Source of the DNA: Acidobacteriota bacterium
GTDB taxonomy: Bacteria > Acidobacteriota > Blastocatellia > Pyrinomonadales > Pyrinomonadaceae
Direction: 5' to 3'
NCBI GenBank assembly: GCA_003223025.1
Contig: QHXR01000015.1
Coordinates: 133,882-197,881 of the forward strand
DNA length: 64,000 nucleotides
The notes under the pieces are model-generated. The model had not been told where the DNA came from. It made no database searches and saw nothing but the letters and a program-made list of their open reading frames with translations. Every line of letters begins with the position of its first letter. Position 1 is the stretch's first letter. The position numbers and the translations under genes are program-made. Shown here in pieces: positions 18,157-28,861 of the stretch.

Positions 18157-20265
18157 ATGAAGATCGAACTCGATAACCCGCAAAAGCTCTCGCTCGAGCG
18201 AAAGATGAAGATGCATGAGGCCCGCGAAGGCATCATCACGCGGCTCGCCCGGGATCTTCCGGCAAACATCGAGATGGAGCGATTTCTGAACGTCGTCGTG
18301 TCCGAGATCGGTCGGATGCTCGAGGCCGACCGCTGTGATCTGCTGCAGCTGTTCGAAGGCAAGGAGCTTAGGATCAATCACGAATGGCGTCGCGATGAGA
18401 AAATTCCGTCGAGTCTCGGTACGATCATTCCGATCGATCGCAAACGTCTGAGCGAGCAATTTGACGTCACGAAACCGATCCGCATCAATGACACTTCAAA
18501 ATCCAAAGACCCGACTCTGAAGTTTTTCACGAAGGCGCTTGGAACGAGATCGCTTCTCATAATTCCGATCATGCTAAGCGGGGAAGTGCTCGGATTGCTC
18601 GGCCTTCACGACACGCTGCACCCCCGCGAATGGCTCGATGAAGAGGTGAGCTTTCTCGAATCGATCGCCCAGCAGCTCGCGATCGGATATCGATACACGA
18701 GTCTTTATGTCGCGCAGGAGCAGGAATCGAAACGCACGAACGCGCTTCTCGAGATCGCGAACACACTCAACTCACATTCCGATTTCAATGAAGTTTCGAC
18801 CCGTGCTCTGGAACGCGCGATCAGTCTCGTCGGAGCAGATTACGGAGCGCTCGGTGTTCTCGACAAAACCGGAAAGCGCATTTCACTCGCTTCGTTCAGA
18901 TCCGCCGAGGGCGTCAAGCCAAAGCGTGTCCTGAAGATCGTCGAAGAACACGGAAAATCGATGAATGTCGATACGTTTCCCGCCGTCGCCGAACTGATCC
19001 GCGAAGGCAAGACGATGTCGGTCAGCGATACGCAGTTGCCGTTCGCCCTTCGCTTGATCTTCAATACTCAGCTCGGCGGAAAAGCGGCGCTGTGTTCGCC
19101 CGTGCAGGTTGGCGGAAATACATTCGGACTTCTCGGATTTGTGTGGAGCAAAGAAGTCCCGTTCGAACAGCACGACATCGCCCTCGTCGAAGGGATCGCA
19201 GATCAGATCGGAACCGCGCTCGAACGCGATCAACTTTCGGCCGAGGTCATGCGACTGAAGAGCGAGCTCTATCAGCGTCAAAGTGAGATCATCGGTCAGG
19301 CTCCGTCGATCCGTCGCGCGATCGAGCTTGCGCTGAATGTCGCGGACACGAATACGACAGTTTTGATTCAAGGCGAGTCGGGCACGGGCAAAGAGCTGCT
19401 CGCGAATTTAATTCACTTCAACTCGGGCCGCGAAGACAAGCCCTACATCAAGATCAACTGCGGAGCGATCCCGGAGTCGCTGCTCGAGTCCGAGCTATTT
19501 GGTCACGAGAAAGGTTCGTTCACCGACGCGCGTTCGCAGAGGATCGGGCGCTTCGAAGAGGCGGACGGCGGAACGCTTTTCCTCGACGAGATCGGCGAAA
19601 TGTCGATGCAGGCGCAAGTGCGTCTGCTGCGCGTTTTGCAAGATGGCGAGATCACGCGCATCGGCGGTAACGATGTGATCAGGTCTGATGTTAGGGTCGT
19701 CGCCGCGAGTAACGTCGATCTCGAGAAAGCCATCGAGAACGGAACGTTTCGAAAAGATCTTTTTTATCGTCTGTCAGTTTTTCCGATCACGATCCCGCCG
19801 CTTCGCGAACGCGTCGAAGACATTCAGCCGCTCGTCTTTCATTTTCTCGAACGTTACAAAGAAAAGACCGGGCGATTCATTTCCGGAATTTCGAAAGATG
19901 CTCTCCGTGCGCTCGTCAATTACGAATGGAGCGGAAACGTTCGCGAGCTCGAGAACTCGATCGAACGCGCCGTCATCATCGCTTCCGGACGGCAGATCGA
20001 GCTCGACGATCTTCCCGAAGCGATCAGCAAACGGGCGTTCGCGGCGGTCGCTCAAGCGCGTCAGGAGCGGGCACGAGCCGCCGGCGAAGGATTGTCGATC
20101 GGTATCGAGATCGAGCTCCCGGCATCGATGGATGAGATCGAGCAGAAAGTCATCACCGCGACGCTGGATTACACCGAAGGCGACAAATCGCGTGCGGCGC
20201 GACTTTTGAATATCGGCCGGAAAACTCTCTATAGAAAGCTCGAACAATACGATGGAGAAAAATAA
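18157..20265 (+). CDS. GAF-domain sigma-54-dependent transcriptional activator
   Basis: The 702-residue protein carries two GAF sensor domains (about residues 30-180 and 195-355). An AAA+ sigma-54 interaction domain follows, with Walker A GESGTGKE and Walker [14 protein letters not shown] Fis-type helix-turn-helix ends it ([18 protein letters not shown]). The sigma-54 contact loop reads GSFTDA (about 453-458) instead of the canonical GAFTGA. It presumably binds upstream enhancers and remodels sigma-54 polymerase when the GAF domains see a signal. The target genes are not evident here. Confidence 0.93.
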   Translation: MKIELDNPQKLSLERKMKMHEAREGIITRLARDLPANIEMERFLNVVVSEIGRMLEADRCDLLQLFEGKELRINHEWRRDEKIPSSLGTIIPIDRKRLSEQFDVTKPIRINDTSKSKDPTLKFFTKALGTRSLLIIPIMLSGEVLGLLGLHDTLHPREWLDEEVSFLESIAQQLAIGYRYTSLYVAQEQESKRTNALLEIANTLNSHSDFNEVSTRALERAISLVGADYGALGVLDKTGKRISLASFRSAEGVKPKRVLKIVEEHGKSMNVDTFPAVAELIREGKTMSVSDTQLPFALRLIFNTQLGGKAALCSPVQVGGNTFGLLGFVWSKEVPFEQHDIALVEGIADQIGTALERDQLSAEVMRLKSELYQRQSEIIGQAPSIRRAIELALNVADTNTTVLIQGESGTGKELLANLIHFNSGREDKPYIKINCGAIPESLLESELFGHEKGSFTDARSQRIGRFEEADGGTLFLDEIGEMSMQAQVRLLRVLQDGEITRIGGNDVIRSDVRVVAASNVDLEKAIENGTFRKDLFYRLSVFPITIPPLRERVEDIQPLVFHFLERYKEKTGRFISGISKDALRALVNYEWSGNVRELENSIERAVIIASGRQIELDDLPEAISKRAFAAVAQARQERARAAGEGLSIGIEIELPASMDEIEQKVITATLDYTEGDKSRAARLLNIGRKTLYRKLEQYDGEK

Positions 20266-20266
20266 C

Positions 20267-20350
20267 CTTTGCGTCTTAGCGTCTTTGCGTGAAAACCATA
20301 GTTTCAGACCTGCAACGTCGGTGTGCACGCAAAGACGCTAAGACGCAAAG
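20267..20350. repeat. Perfect 25-bp inverted repeat with octamer units
   Basis: The arms 20267-20291 and 20326-20350 are exact reverse complements over 25 bp, built from 8-bp steps (CCTTTGCG, TCTTAGCG, TCTTTGCG). The loop is 34 bases. It starts directly after the activator stop. A single diverged arm of the same family is at about 31592-31616. Confidence 0.9.
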
Positions 20351-20447
20351 TTAGATCCAAGGATGAACAGAGTTTGGGTCGCGTTCGTTTGAAAATAAAC
20401 AAAGTTGCGGCCTTCACGGTAAATCCTGTATTTTTGAGCAATACATT

Positions 20448-20690
20448 ATGAGCTTTTCAACGATCGAAATTCAGCCCCTGGCCGTCGACGTGTCATGCAG
20501 CAGCGACAAGCTGCAAGTGACTCTCGCCGACGGACGTGAGATCGCAGTTCCGCTCGAGTGGTATCCGCGGCTTCAGGAAGCGACTCCAAAAGAACGGAAC
20601 GACTGGCAGCTGCTCGGCGGCGGTCTTGGTATCCACTGGGAATCGCTTGATGAAGACGTGACCGTCGAAAGTCTCCTACGACTCCGATAG
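20448..20690 (+). CDS. DUF2442 domain protein
   Basis: The 80-residue protein has the DUF2442 pattern: a short beta domain followed by LADGREIAVPLEWYPRLQEAT and a C-terminal WESLDEDVTVESLL. Family members often sit beside toxin-like DUF4160 genes, but none is next to this one. The function is unknown. Confidence 0.85.
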   Translation: MSFSTIEIQPLAVDVSCSSDKLQVTLADGREIAVPLEWYPRLQEATPKERNDWQLLGGGLGIHWESLDEDVTVESLLRLR

Positions 20691-20736
20691 TCTCTACTCT
20701 TTCCTTATAACCTGCGAGCTTGTTCCGGCGTTTCGT

Positions 20737-21174
20737 ATGACGGGTATTTCCAAAGACTGGCTTGTTGTCATTGCGTTCTTCATCGGCTTCTTTGTTTTCA
20801 CGACCGCCGAAACGATCTGGATCAACCGACGCACCGACTCAGGCTTTCCACGTTCTCTTTTTGTTGCATTTGGTTCCAACGTCTTCGCGATCACGATCGG
20901 TTACTTCGGTTCGTTTCTGATCATGGGCGTCATCCTCGCTCTCGTCTGGGATGAATCGATCGATCAGGTTCCCGCGAAAAATACTTTCTTGTGGACGGCT
21001 GTCTCAGCCGCAATACTTTTTCCAATATTGCTACTCGGTTTCGTAAAGCGACTTCTCGTAAAGATCGCAAGGATCGAGCGAATTGAACGGCCACGGCTCT
21101 ATGCCTTTCTGGCCGCTTTTCTTTTTAATGTCTTCGTGGCCATCGCTCCCGCACTGGTCTCGTATTTCGTTTGA
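20737..21174 (+). CDS. Four-helix integral membrane protein of unknown function
   Basis: The 145-residue frame has four strong hydrophobic segments (about residues 6-26, 46-70, 85-108 and 122-145) and a basic loop after the third. I recognise no family. Its stop overlaps the leader of selB (TGA at 21172-21174; selB ATG at 21183), so the two are probably co-transcribed by position. Confidence 0.65.
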   Translation: MTGISKDWLVVIAFFIGFFVFTTAETIWINRRTDSGFPRSLFVAFGSNVFAITIGYFGSFLIMGVILALVWDESIDQVPAKNTFLWTAVSAAILFPILLLGFVKRLLVKIARIERIERPRLYAFLAAFLFNVFVAIAPALVSYFV

Positions 21175-21182
21175 GGCGATCA

Positions 21183-23090
21183 ATGGATGTTATCGTCGGC
21201 ACCGCCGGCCACATCGATCACGGAAAGACCGCACTCGTCAAAGCATTGACCGGTGTCGACGCCGATCGCCTGCCTGAAGAAAAGCAACGCGGTATAACGA
21301 TCGATCTCGGGTTCGCCGAGATGCGTAGCGACGAAGTCGGGATCGGATTCGTCGACGTTCCGGGTCACGAGCGATTCGTAAAGAACATGCTTGCGGGTGC
21401 AAGCGGGATCGATCTGGTTCTTCTCGTCGTCGCGGCTGACGAAGGCGTGATGCCGCAGACGCGCGAGCACTTCGACATCTGTCGTCTGCTGCATATCAAG
21501 TCCGGTCTGATCGCACTCACTAAAAAAGATCTCGTGGATGAAGATATGCTCGACGTCGCACGTCTCGATGTCGAGGAGTTGGTCCGTGGATCTTTTCTCG
21601 ATGGTGCGCCGATTTTCGTCGTTAGTTCGAGATCCGGCGAGGGGATCGACAAATTGAGATCCGGATTGATATCGGCGGCAAAGCAAATTCAGCGTGAAGC
21701 GGATAACAAAGAGGCTCGGCTTCCGATCGATCGCAGTTTCTCGGTGAAAGGTTTTGGGGCCGTCGTTACCGGCACTCTCGCATCGGGTGAGATTTCCGAT
21801 GGCGATGAGCTCGAGCTCGTCCCGTTCGCACGAAAAGTCCGAGTTCGCGGCGTTCAAACGCACGGCAAATCCGTCGTGTCCGCGCATCGCGGTCAGCGGA
21901 CAGCGGTGAATCTGGGAGGCATCGCACACGATGAGATCACTCGCGGAATGGTACTCACTCGGCCCGGTTCGATCTCCGAGACGCAAGTGTTCGACGCGGA
22001 AGTGGATGTGCTTGCCGACGCTCCGCGCGGTTTGAGATCGCGTCAACGGGTTCGCGTACATATCGGAACCGCCGAGGTGCTCGCGCGGGTTTCGGTTTTG
22101 AATGACGCGAATTTGATCGAGCCGGGCTCTCGCGGCCTCGCGCAGTTTCGCCTCGAGTCACTAGTCGCTGCTGCGTACTCAGACCGGTTCATCATCCGGA
22201 GCTATTCTCCGCAGCGAACCATCGCCGGAGGCCGTGTTCTCGATCCTCTCGCGCATCGCCACCGTGCGAAGGATATTCCCGCCGTCATCGCGAACCTACA
22301 AGAATTGAGCAGCGATAACACGAACAAGCTTGTCGAAGTTTTTGTGCAGATCTTAGGCGACAGAGGCTCGCGTATTGAAGATCTCGAATCACGGACTGCG
22401 CTGACGCGATCTAATCTGCAAAGGCTGATCAGCGATGGTGTACGCGACAAAAAATTCGTCGACGCCGGCGGCGTATTCATTTGCAAAACAAATTACGAGC
22501 GACTGCTAAAATCGGCCATCGATTCGATCGAGCGACATCACGCATCCGACAAACTGTCACGCGGCATGCAGCGCGAGACTTTGCGTGAGCAGATCTTCAG
22601 CGGCACGCCGGCGGAGGTCTTTCGCAGTGTCCTGGCTGAGCTCGAGAAAAGCGAAAAGATCGTAGTCGACGGCGATGTCGTGAAACTCGCATCACATGAA
22701 ACCAAACTAGCTCCCGCCGAAGAATCGGCTCGCGAGCATCTGCGAAAACTTTACTTCGATGTAGGATTCGAGGTGCCAAAGCTCGAAGACGCGCTTCAAA
22801 GCGCGTCGGCTGCGGCGCGGATCGATGCGAAGTCCACTCGCAAAGTGTTTCAACTTTTTCTGAATAGTCGCGAGCTCGTGGCGGTGACGGGTGAATTTTA
22901 TTTTCCGTCTGACGTCCTCGAGAACCTCACGTCAAGGCTGCGGAACGAAGCGCAGAATGATCCGATGATCGACGTCGCTAAATTCAAAGACCTCGCAGGA
23001 GTCTCACGCAAATACGCTATACCGCTCCTCGAATATTTCGACCGAACGCATGTCACGCGACGGGTCGGGGACAAACGGCAGATACTCTGA
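21183..23090 (+). CDS. selB: Selenocysteine-specific elongation factor SelB
   Basis: This GTPase brings Sec-tRNA(Sec) to UGA codons marked by a SECIS hairpin. G1 is [11 protein letters not shown] at residues 5-15, G3 is DVPGHE and G4 is TKKD. An EF-Tu-like beta-barrel region follows, then C-terminal winged-helix repeats that bind SECIS RNA (about residues 370-635). The length of 635 is normal. The ATG at 21183 has GAGG at 21173-21176. Neither selA, selD nor tRNA(Sec) is in the window. The DUF2071 gene overlaps its stop. Confidence 0.95.
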   Translation: MDVIVGTAGHIDHGKTALVKALTGVDADRLPEEKQRGITIDLGFAEMRSDEVGIGFVDVPGHERFVKNMLAGASGIDLVLLVVAADEGVMPQTREHFDICRLLHIKSGLIALTKKDLVDEDMLDVARLDVEELVRGSFLDGAPIFVVSSRSGEGIDKLRSGLISAAKQIQREADNKEARLPIDRSFSVKGFGAVVTGTLASGEISDGDELELVPFARKVRVRGVQTHGKSVVSAHRGQRTAVNLGGIAHDEITRGMVLTRPGSISETQVFDAEVDVLADAPRGLRSRQRVRVHIGTAEVLARVSVLNDANLIEPGSRGLAQFRLESLVAAAYSDRFIIRSYSPQRTIAGGRVLDPLAHRHRAKDIPAVIANLQELSSDNTNKLVEVFVQILGDRGSRIEDLESRTALTRSNLQRLISDGVRDKKFVDAGGVFICKTNYERLLKSAIDSIERHHASDKLSRGMQRETLREQIFSGTPAEVFRSVLAELEKSEKIVVDGDVVKLASHETKLAPAEESAREHLRKLYFDVGFEVPKLEDALQSASAAARIDAKSTRKVFQLFLNSRELVAVTGEFYFPSDVLENLTSRLRNEAQNDPMIDVAKFKDLAGVSRKYAIPLLEYFDRTHVTRRVGDKRQIL

Positions 23091-23782
23091 TGAGAAAATT
23101 CCTGACTGCCGAGTGGAGCGATCTGATCATGGCGAATTACGAAGTCGATCCTTCGTTGCTCGCCGATCGTGTCCCGCATGGCACCGAGCTCGATCTGCAC
23201 GAAGGCAGATGTTTTGTCAGTCTCGTCGGTTTCATGTTCCTCAATACGCGTGTTCTCGGGATCCCGATTCCTTTCCATGTGAATTTTGAGGAAGTGAATC
23301 TTCGCTTTTATCTGAAACGTGAAATGCCGGATGAGACTCGGCGCGGCGTGTGTTTTATCAAGGAAAGCGTTCCCCGTTCTGCGATCGCATTCGTTGCACG
23401 CACTCTTTACGGCGAGCCTTACGAGGCGGTACCGATGAGTAACGACAGATCGCAGGGACGCGTTGCGTATAGTTGGGATCGCAATGATCTGGTTGCAATG
23501 CTCGGGCCGAGCATCGGTGTTCCGTCTGCCGGATCCCACGGCGAATTCGTCATCGAGCATTACTGGGGCTACACGAAACGATCGTCGGATCGCACCGACG
23601 AGTACAAGGTCGAACATCCGAAGTGGGAGCTGCGCGATGTGGAAGCGAATGAGATCGCGGTCGATTTCGGACGTGTTTATGGAAGTGAGTTCGCGCCCCT
23701 TTCGGATCTGGAACCTCACTCTGTTCTTTTCGCGCGCGGTTCCGAGATCGCGGTGTACAAAGGCTCGAAACTTAGCGGGTAA
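23090..23782 (+). CDS. DUF2071 (YqjF-like) protein
   Basis: The start codon overlaps the selB stop (TGATG), indicating translational coupling. The 230-residue protein matches the YqjF/DUF2071 pattern: FLTAEWSDLIMANYEVDP at the N-terminus, a central VSLVGFMFLNTRVLGIPIPF and RGVCFIKE. It is cytoplasmic, with an acetoacetate-decarboxylase-like fold by family. The biochemical role is unknown, and the link to selB may be only positional. Confidence 0.85.
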   Translation: MRKFLTAEWSDLIMANYEVDPSLLADRVPHGTELDLHEGRCFVSLVGFMFLNTRVLGIPIPFHVNFEEVNLRFYLKREMPDETRRGVCFIKESVPRSAIAFVARTLYGEPYEAVPMSNDRSQGRVAYSWDRNDLVAMLGPSIGVPSAGSHGEFVIEHYWGYTKRSSDRTDEYKVEHPKWELRDVEANEIAVDFGRVYGSEFAPLSDLEPHSVLFARGSEIAVYKGSKLSG

Positions 23783-23800
23783 GTCTTTTCGTGTTCCTTC

Positions 23801-23891
23801 TTTTTCGTGTTGTTTCGTGTGCGTTAGTGGTTCCAGTTCTTCCGGCGCTCAAGAATTGGAACCACTAACGCACACGAAACAACACGAAAAA
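23801..23891. repeat. Perfect 35-bp inverted repeat
   Basis: The arms 23801-23835 and 23857-23891 are exact reverse complements over 35 bp. Pairing continues into the loop with one mismatch, leaving about nine unpaired bases. The arm has 10-bp steps beginning with GTG (GTGTTGTTTC, GTGTGCGTTA, GTGGTTCCAG). It occupies the gap before folA; a further solo arm lies at about 23950-23971. Confidence 0.93.
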
Positions 23892-24021
23892 AGAAGCAAC
23901 GCAAAAATACATTTCGATCTAGCTTGCGTCGTGGTTCTGCGTTCCAAACCAAACCACGAAACGCACTAAACAAGAAATCGTCCGTCTTTGCGAAGTCCCT
24001 GAGCTTTGCGAGAATCTTTTT

Positions 24022-24495
24022 ATGATCATCGGTATCGTCGCAATTTCAAAAAATTTCGCCATCGGCAAGGACGGCAAACTTCCGTGGCACTATTCCGCCG
24101 ATCTCAAATTCTTCAAACAGACGACGACGGGAAACGCGATCGTCATGGGGTGGAACACGTGGAAGTCGATCGGCAAGCCGCTTCCGAATCGCTTGAATAT
24201 TGTTCTTACCAGAAAGAGAGAGATCGAAGATCATCCCGATGTGCGTGTGATGCGCAGCAAAGAGGAAGTTCTGGAACTGGCCGCAGCTCTCGATAGTGAT
24301 GTTTTCATCATCGGCGGCTCTCAAGCATTCGAGGCCTTTGCGGACGAGATGGATAAGTGGCTAGTTACCGAAGTGCCCATAACGGTAGACGACGCCGACA
24401 CGTTCATGCCGCGTAATTTTCTTGATAACTTTGAACTGGTAGACAGAATAGACCTCGACGAGGAACTCAGCGTGAACGTCTTTCAACGTCAGTGA
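24022..24495 (+). CDS. folA: Dihydrofolate reductase
   Basis: This NADPH-dependent enzyme reduces dihydrofolate to tetrahydrofolate in the cytoplasm. The 157-residue protein begins MIIGIVAISKNFAIGKDGKLPW. The active-site acid (Asp in SADLKFFK), the VMGWNTWKSIG cofactor loop and FIIGGSQ are all in place. No thyA is beside it. The following Mpo1-like gene is 43 bases away on the same strand. Confidence 0.95.
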   Translation: MIIGIVAISKNFAIGKDGKLPWHYSADLKFFKQTTTGNAIVMGWNTWKSIGKPLPNRLNIVLTRKREIEDHPDVRVMRSKEEVLELAAALDSDVFIIGGSQAFEAFADEMDKWLVTEVPITVDDADTFMPRNFLDNFELVDRIDLDEELSVNVFQRQ

Positions 24496-24538
24496 AGTTG
24501 GTGTAGAATCGCAGGCAAATTCAGCGAGGAGAAACCGT

Positions 24539-24841
24539 ATGATGGGCGGAAGATCTTGGGACGAGTGGATCGAAGAATACGCTGACGGTCATCAGCATCC
24601 GATGAACCGCCTGACGCACAGCATCGGGATCCCGATGATCGCGGTTTCGATACTCCTGATACCGGTTTCGTTTTTTGTTCGCGGCATTTGGATGCTCGCC
24701 CTCGCGCTTTTCGTGATCGGCTGGATCCTTCAATTCATCGGACATTATTACGAAGGCAAGCCGCCCGAGTTTTTTAAGGATTACAGATTCTTGTTCGTCG
24801 GTCTGCGGTGGTGGTTCAAAAAGATAGTCGGAGTGAAATGA
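24539..24841 (+). CDS. Mpo1-like (DUF962) membrane protein
   Basis: The 100-residue protein has the DUF962 layout: HQHPMNRLTHSIGIP, two central transmembrane helices, then IGHYYEGKPPEFFKD. The conserved His residues (HxHP, NRLTH, GHYYE) are those of yeast Mpo1, a dioxygenase acting on 2-hydroxy fatty acids. The bacterial role is not established. An AGCGAGGAG site precedes the ATG. Confidence 0.85.
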   Translation: MMGGRSWDEWIEEYADGHQHPMNRLTHSIGIPMIAVSILLIPVSFFVRGIWMLALALFVIGWILQFIGHYYEGKPPEFFKDYRFLFVGLRWWFKKIVGVK

Positions 24842-24857
24842 GATCACCAATTCTTCA

Positions 24858-25000
24858 CCGCGTAGCGGTTGATCGAGTTTAGCCGTGGGCCTTAACCCAC
24901 GGTCCACGGATATACGATCCGTCGCGTAGCGACGAGTAACATTTTCGATTTGTTCCGTGGGCTAAGGCCCACGGCTAAATTCGGATCACCGCTACGCGGC
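24858..25000. repeat. CCGTGGGC/GCCCACGG palindrome pair
   Basis: Outer arms CCGCGTAGCGGT (from 24858) and ACCGCTACGCGG (to 25000) enclose inner arms TTTAGCCGTGGGC and GCCCACGGCTAAA. A GCTACGCGACGG-like centre lies between. Much of the 143 bases can fold. A relative of this BIME-like block is at 30597-30726. Confidence 0.8.
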
Positions 25001-25048
25001 TGGTCCACAAATCCATTTCAATAGAGGTCCGGCCCTTCTCAAAACCAC

Positions 25049-26524
25049 TTGACCAAAGAACTCATCCTCGGTCTTGATATCGGAACGTCGAGCGTGCGTG
25101 CGGCGTTGTACGACATGCGCGGCGATCTGATCCCGAAGACGCTTGTAAAGAACGAGCGGACGCTCACCGCTACCCATGACGGTGGTGCGGAGATAGACGC
25201 GGGAACCGCATTGATCCAGATCCTCGCGTCTGTCTCAGATGTACTCAGCATTTATCAGGACGAGGCTGCAGAGATCGCATATCTTGCGACATCGTCGTTT
25301 TGGCATAGCCTCGTCGGTGTCGACACAAACGGGAATCCGACGACGAAAGTTTTTGGCTGGGCGGATACCCGAAGCCGAAAATATACGGAACGTCTAGAAG
25401 CAAGGTTCGATGAGAGCGCGATCCACGATCGGACGGGCGCAAGATTTCACTCGAGTTTCTGGCCGGCTAAACTGCTATGGCTTCGAACGGAATTCCCGGA
25501 TGTGTTCGCCCGTACGGCTCGATGGCTGTCATTCAGCGACTTTGTCGCGCTAAACCTTTTCGGCGAAGCTGCGACAAGTGTATCGATGGCATCGGGGACA
25601 GGTCTTCTCGATCTTAGAACGTGCTCATGGGACGACAAGCTTTTGAAATTTTTGAAGTTGCGTCCGGAACAGCTGCCAACGCTACCAGAGGACAAGCAAA
25701 CTTTCCGCCTGTCGAAAAAATTTGCGAAGCGCTGGCCGCGACTTAAAAGCGCCGAATGCTTTCCGGCGATCGCCGATGGAGCCGCGAACAACATCGGCGC
25801 CGGATGCGTTACAAGATCGAAAGCAGCGCTCATGATCGGAACGTCGGGTGCGATGCGAGTCGCCTATCGGGGTGAGCCGCCCGCAAAGATTCCTCCCGGA
25901 CTGTGGTGCTATCGCATCGATCGGAAGCGCGTCATCATGGGAGGAGCCCTTTCGGATGGCGGCGGTCTCTATCGCTGGATGAAAGATAATCTTCGGCTCG
26001 GCAAAGACGATGACGTCGAACGAGAGATCGCAAAGCGGGAGCCCGCGGCACACGGACTGAGCGTCATGCCGTTCTTCGCGGGCGAACGCAGCACCGGGTA
26101 TCACGAAAATGCCGTTGGATCGATACTCGGACTCCGCTCGTCGAGCGACACGATCGATATCGTCCAGGCTGCGCTCGAATCGATCGCCTATCGTTTCGCC
26201 GATATCTTCGACCAACTAAATGGACTTACCCGGATCAAGAACATAATCGCTTCGGGCGGTGCGCTGCGCGAATCGCCAGTATGGACGCAGATGATCGCCG
26301 ATGTACTCGGGCGCGATCTTACACTTCCAGACACGCGCGAAGCATCAATGCGTGGAGCGGTTTTGCTCGCACTCGAAACTACTGGCAGAATAAATAAAAT
26401 CGAAGATGTTCCGACGCCCTCCGGAAAGAAGTTCTCAGCCGATAAATCGCGAAAAGCCGTCTACTCTGCAGCGAGGAAAAGGCACCGGGAAACATACAAA
26501 CTACTGATCGATCGAGAGACATGA
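25049..26524 (+). CDS. FGGY-family carbohydrate kinase, gluconokinase-like
   Basis: The 491-residue enzyme has the FGGY fold: an N-terminal phosphate loop ([13 protein letters not shown]) and C-terminal ATP-binding signatures ([22 protein letters not shown]). The start is a TTG at 25049; it is needed because the first in-frame ATG lies inside the phosphate loop region. It phosphorylates a sugar or sugar acid, and the coupled transketolase makes gluconate or a pentulose likely substrates. The stop overlaps the transketolase start (ATGA). Confidence 0.82.
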   Translation: MTKELILGLDIGTSSVRAALYDMRGDLIPKTLVKNERTLTATHDGGAEIDAGTALIQILASVSDVLSIYQDEAAEIAYLATSSFWHSLVGVDTNGNPTTKVFGWADTRSRKYTERLEARFDESAIHDRTGARFHSSFWPAKLLWLRTEFPDVFARTARWLSFSDFVALNLFGEAATSVSMASGTGLLDLRTCSWDDKLLKFLKLRPEQLPTLPEDKQTFRLSKKFAKRWPRLKSAECFPAIADGAANNIGAGCVTRSKAALMIGTSGAMRVAYRGEPPAKIPPGLWCYRIDRKRVIMGGALSDGGGLYRWMKDNLRLGKDDDVEREIAKREPAAHGLSVMPFFAGERSTGYHENAVGSILGLRSSSDTIDIVQAALESIAYRFADIFDQLNGLTRIKNIIASGGALRESPVWTQMIADVLGRDLTLPDTREASMRGAVLLALETTGRINKIEDVPTPSGKKFSADKSRKAVYSAARKRHRETYKLLIDRET

Positions 26525-28554
26525 CAACCGCAACAAAACTCGTGAAAACAACCGACATCGACACACTTAGCATCAACACGATCCGCACGCTTTCGCTCGA
26601 CGCCGTGCAGAAAGCGAACTCCGGACATCCCGGTTTGCCGCTCGGAATGGCACCTGCGGCGTACGTTCTCTGGACGCGCTTCATGCGGCACAATCCGAAG
26701 AATCCAAAGTGGTTCAATCGCGATCGGTTTCTTTTGTCGGCCGGTCACGGTTCGATGTTGATCTACTCCCTGCTTCATCTGACCGGTTACGATCTGTCGC
26801 TCGATGAGCTCGAGCGGTTTCGCCAACTTCATTCGAAAACACCGGGACATCCCGAAAATATTTTGACGCCGGGTGTTGAGATCACGACCGGGCCGCTCGG
26901 CCAGGGATTCGCGAACGGTGTCGGAATGGGAATCGCACAAGCTCATCTCGCGGCGATGTTCAATCGACCGGATCACAAAGTGATCGATCATTTCATTTAC
27001 TGCATCTGTTCGGACGGCGATCTGATGGAAGGTGTCTCGTATGAATCCGCGTCGCTCGCAGGTCATCTGAAACTTGGAAATCTCATCTATCTCTACGACG
27101 ACAATCAGATCACGATCGACGGTCCGACATCGCTCGCGTTTTCGGAAGATGTGACGAAGCGATTTGAAGCATGCGGCTGGGATGTGTCCGAAGTGGAAGA
27201 CGGAAATGATTTGAACGCTATCGAGGACGCGATCCGAAATGCGCAGGCCGTGACGGACAAACCTTCGATCATTCGAATCAAAACGATCATCGGTTTCGGC
27301 ATGCCGAAGCAGGGAACATCAAAGGCTCACTCGGACGCTCCCGGCGAGGAAGCCGTCAAAGAAACAAAACGAAATCTCGACTGGCCCGAAAACAAATCGT
27401 TCTACATTCCGAAAGAAGTTCTCACGCATTTTCGCACTGCGGTGAAGCGCGGTGCGCAGCTCGAAAAAGATTGGGAAGCTTCGGTGAAAGATTACGCGAA
27501 GAAGTTTCCCGGGCTCGGTAAGACTTTGAAAGACACGCGTGCGAATCGCCTTCCCGAAGGTTGGGAAAAAGCACTTCCGAAATTTGACGATGTTGAAGCG
27601 AAAGCGACGCGAGCATACAGCGGCGATGTCATCAACGCGATCGCCGACACGGTGACACAGTTGATCGGCGGCTCCGGAGATCTCACGCCATCCAACAATA
27701 CCTACATAAAATCCTCGGCCGATCTGCAGGCCGGACGCTACGCGAATCGAAACATCCACTTTGGAATTCGCGAGCATGCGATGGGTTCGGCGATGAACGG
27801 CATGGCATTGTACGGAAGCTTGATACCGTTCGGCGGAACGTTCCAGACTTTCTCCGATTACATGCGTCCGGCGATCCGGCTCGCTGCGTTGTCGAACATC
27901 CAGGTCCTGTTTGTCTTCACGCACGATTCGATCGGTCTCGGCGAAGACGGTCCGACGCATCAGTCGGTCGAGCATCTCGCCGCGCTCCGTGCGATCCCGA
28001 ATCTCGCGTTGATCCGACCATGCGATGCACACGAGGTCCGTGAAGCATGGCGTGCGGCGTTGTTGCGTAACAATGCACCGACGGCGTTCGCGTTGTCACG
28101 TCAGAAAGTTGCGTTGATCGATCGGAAGAAGTTTGCAAGCGCGAATGGTTTGCACAAGGGCGGATACGTTTTGGCAGAAGGCGAAAATAAATCCGGTCGT
28201 GCAGTCGCACCGAAACTGATTCTCATCGCGACCGGATCTGAAGTCGGTCTCGCGATGCAGTCGCGAGAGAAACTCAACAAGGCCGGCATTCCAACCCGCG
28301 TCGTCTCGATGCCGTGCTGGGAATTCTTCGACGAACAGACCGCGAAATACAAAGAGTCGGTGTTGCCTGCGAAAGTGAAAGCACGTCTCGCGATCGAAGC
28401 CGGTGTTTCACTCGGCTGGGCGAAGTATGTCGGCGACGCCGGTGACACGCTCTGCGTCGACAAGTTCGGTGCGTCGGCTCCTGCTGAAGACGTATTCCGC
28501 GATTACGGGTTTACGGTTGGGAATGTTGTGAAGAAAGCGAAGAGGCTCGTGTGA
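26521..28554 (+). CDS. tkt: Transketolase
   Basis: This thiamine-diphosphate enzyme moves two-carbon ketol units in the pentose phosphate pathway. All three domains are present in 677 residues. Substrate and ThDP motifs include [24 protein letters not shown], the GDGDLMEG-like [13 protein letters not shown] and [14 protein letters not shown]. Its ATG lies inside the stop region of the upstream FGGY kinase, so the two are translationally coupled and likely feed a sugar into the pentose phosphate pool. Confidence 0.96.
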   Translation: MTTATKLVKTTDIDTLSINTIRTLSLDAVQKANSGHPGLPLGMAPAAYVLWTRFMRHNPKNPKWFNRDRFLLSAGHGSMLIYSLLHLTGYDLSLDELERFRQLHSKTPGHPENILTPGVEITTGPLGQGFANGVGMGIAQAHLAAMFNRPDHKVIDHFIYCICSDGDLMEGVSYESASLAGHLKLGNLIYLYDDNQITIDGPTSLAFSEDVTKRFEACGWDVSEVEDGNDLNAIEDAIRNAQAVTDKPSIIRIKTIIGFGMPKQGTSKAHSDAPGEEAVKETKRNLDWPENKSFYIPKEVLTHFRTAVKRGAQLEKDWEASVKDYAKKFPGLGKTLKDTRANRLPEGWEKALPKFDDVEAKATRAYSGDVINAIADTVTQLIGGSGDLTPSNNTYIKSSADLQAGRYANRNIHFGIREHAMGSAMNGMALYGSLIPFGGTFQTFSDYMRPAIRLAALSNIQVLFVFTHDSIGLGEDGPTHQSVEHLAALRAIPNLALIRPCDAHEVREAWRAALLRNNAPTAFALSRQKVALIDRKKFASANGLHKGGYVLAEGENKSGRAVAPKLILIATGSEVGLAMQSREKLNKAGIPTRVVSMPCWEFFDEQTAKYKESVLPAKVKARLAIEAGVSLGWAKYVGDAGDTLCVDKFGASAPAEDVFRDYGFTVGNVVKKAKRLV

Positions 28555-28560
28555 AGATGT

Positions 28561-28784
28561 TTATCGCTTCATTGCAAATCGTTTTCTGACGTTCTTGTTT
28601 ATATACGTTGCGAGTCCGACTCCGAGTGCGGCCAGCCGTTTCATCTCTTCGACGTGCTCACGTCCTGGGACATCATAGTTGTAGACATACGCCCACCATG
28701 TCCAAATTCTACGACGATCGACCTGTCGCGAATTTCATATGCGAGTATGCCTGATGAGCCGCTCCGATTGGCGTAGGGAGACAT
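28561..28784 (-). pseudogene. Small conserved protein broken by a frameshift
   Basis: On the minus strand, one frame from ATG 28784 reads MSPYANRSGSSGILAYEI and on through RDRSIVVEF to about 28702. The family-like continuation YVYNYDVPGREHVEEMKRL, then ATYINKNVRKRFAMKR and a TAA at 28561-28563, is in another frame. The two join if a base is restored near 28701-28708. Together they resemble a common small bacterial protein of about 70 residues with unknown function. It is either a genuine pseudogene or a single-base assembly error. It is too short in either frame to stand out as an ORF. Confidence 0.65.
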
Positions 28785-28861
28785 GATATTCACGTCCAAA
28801 ATATCGAATCCCGAATTTGAGATCTGTCGTTTTCTTTACATACGTAAAGAAATGGCGAGGT

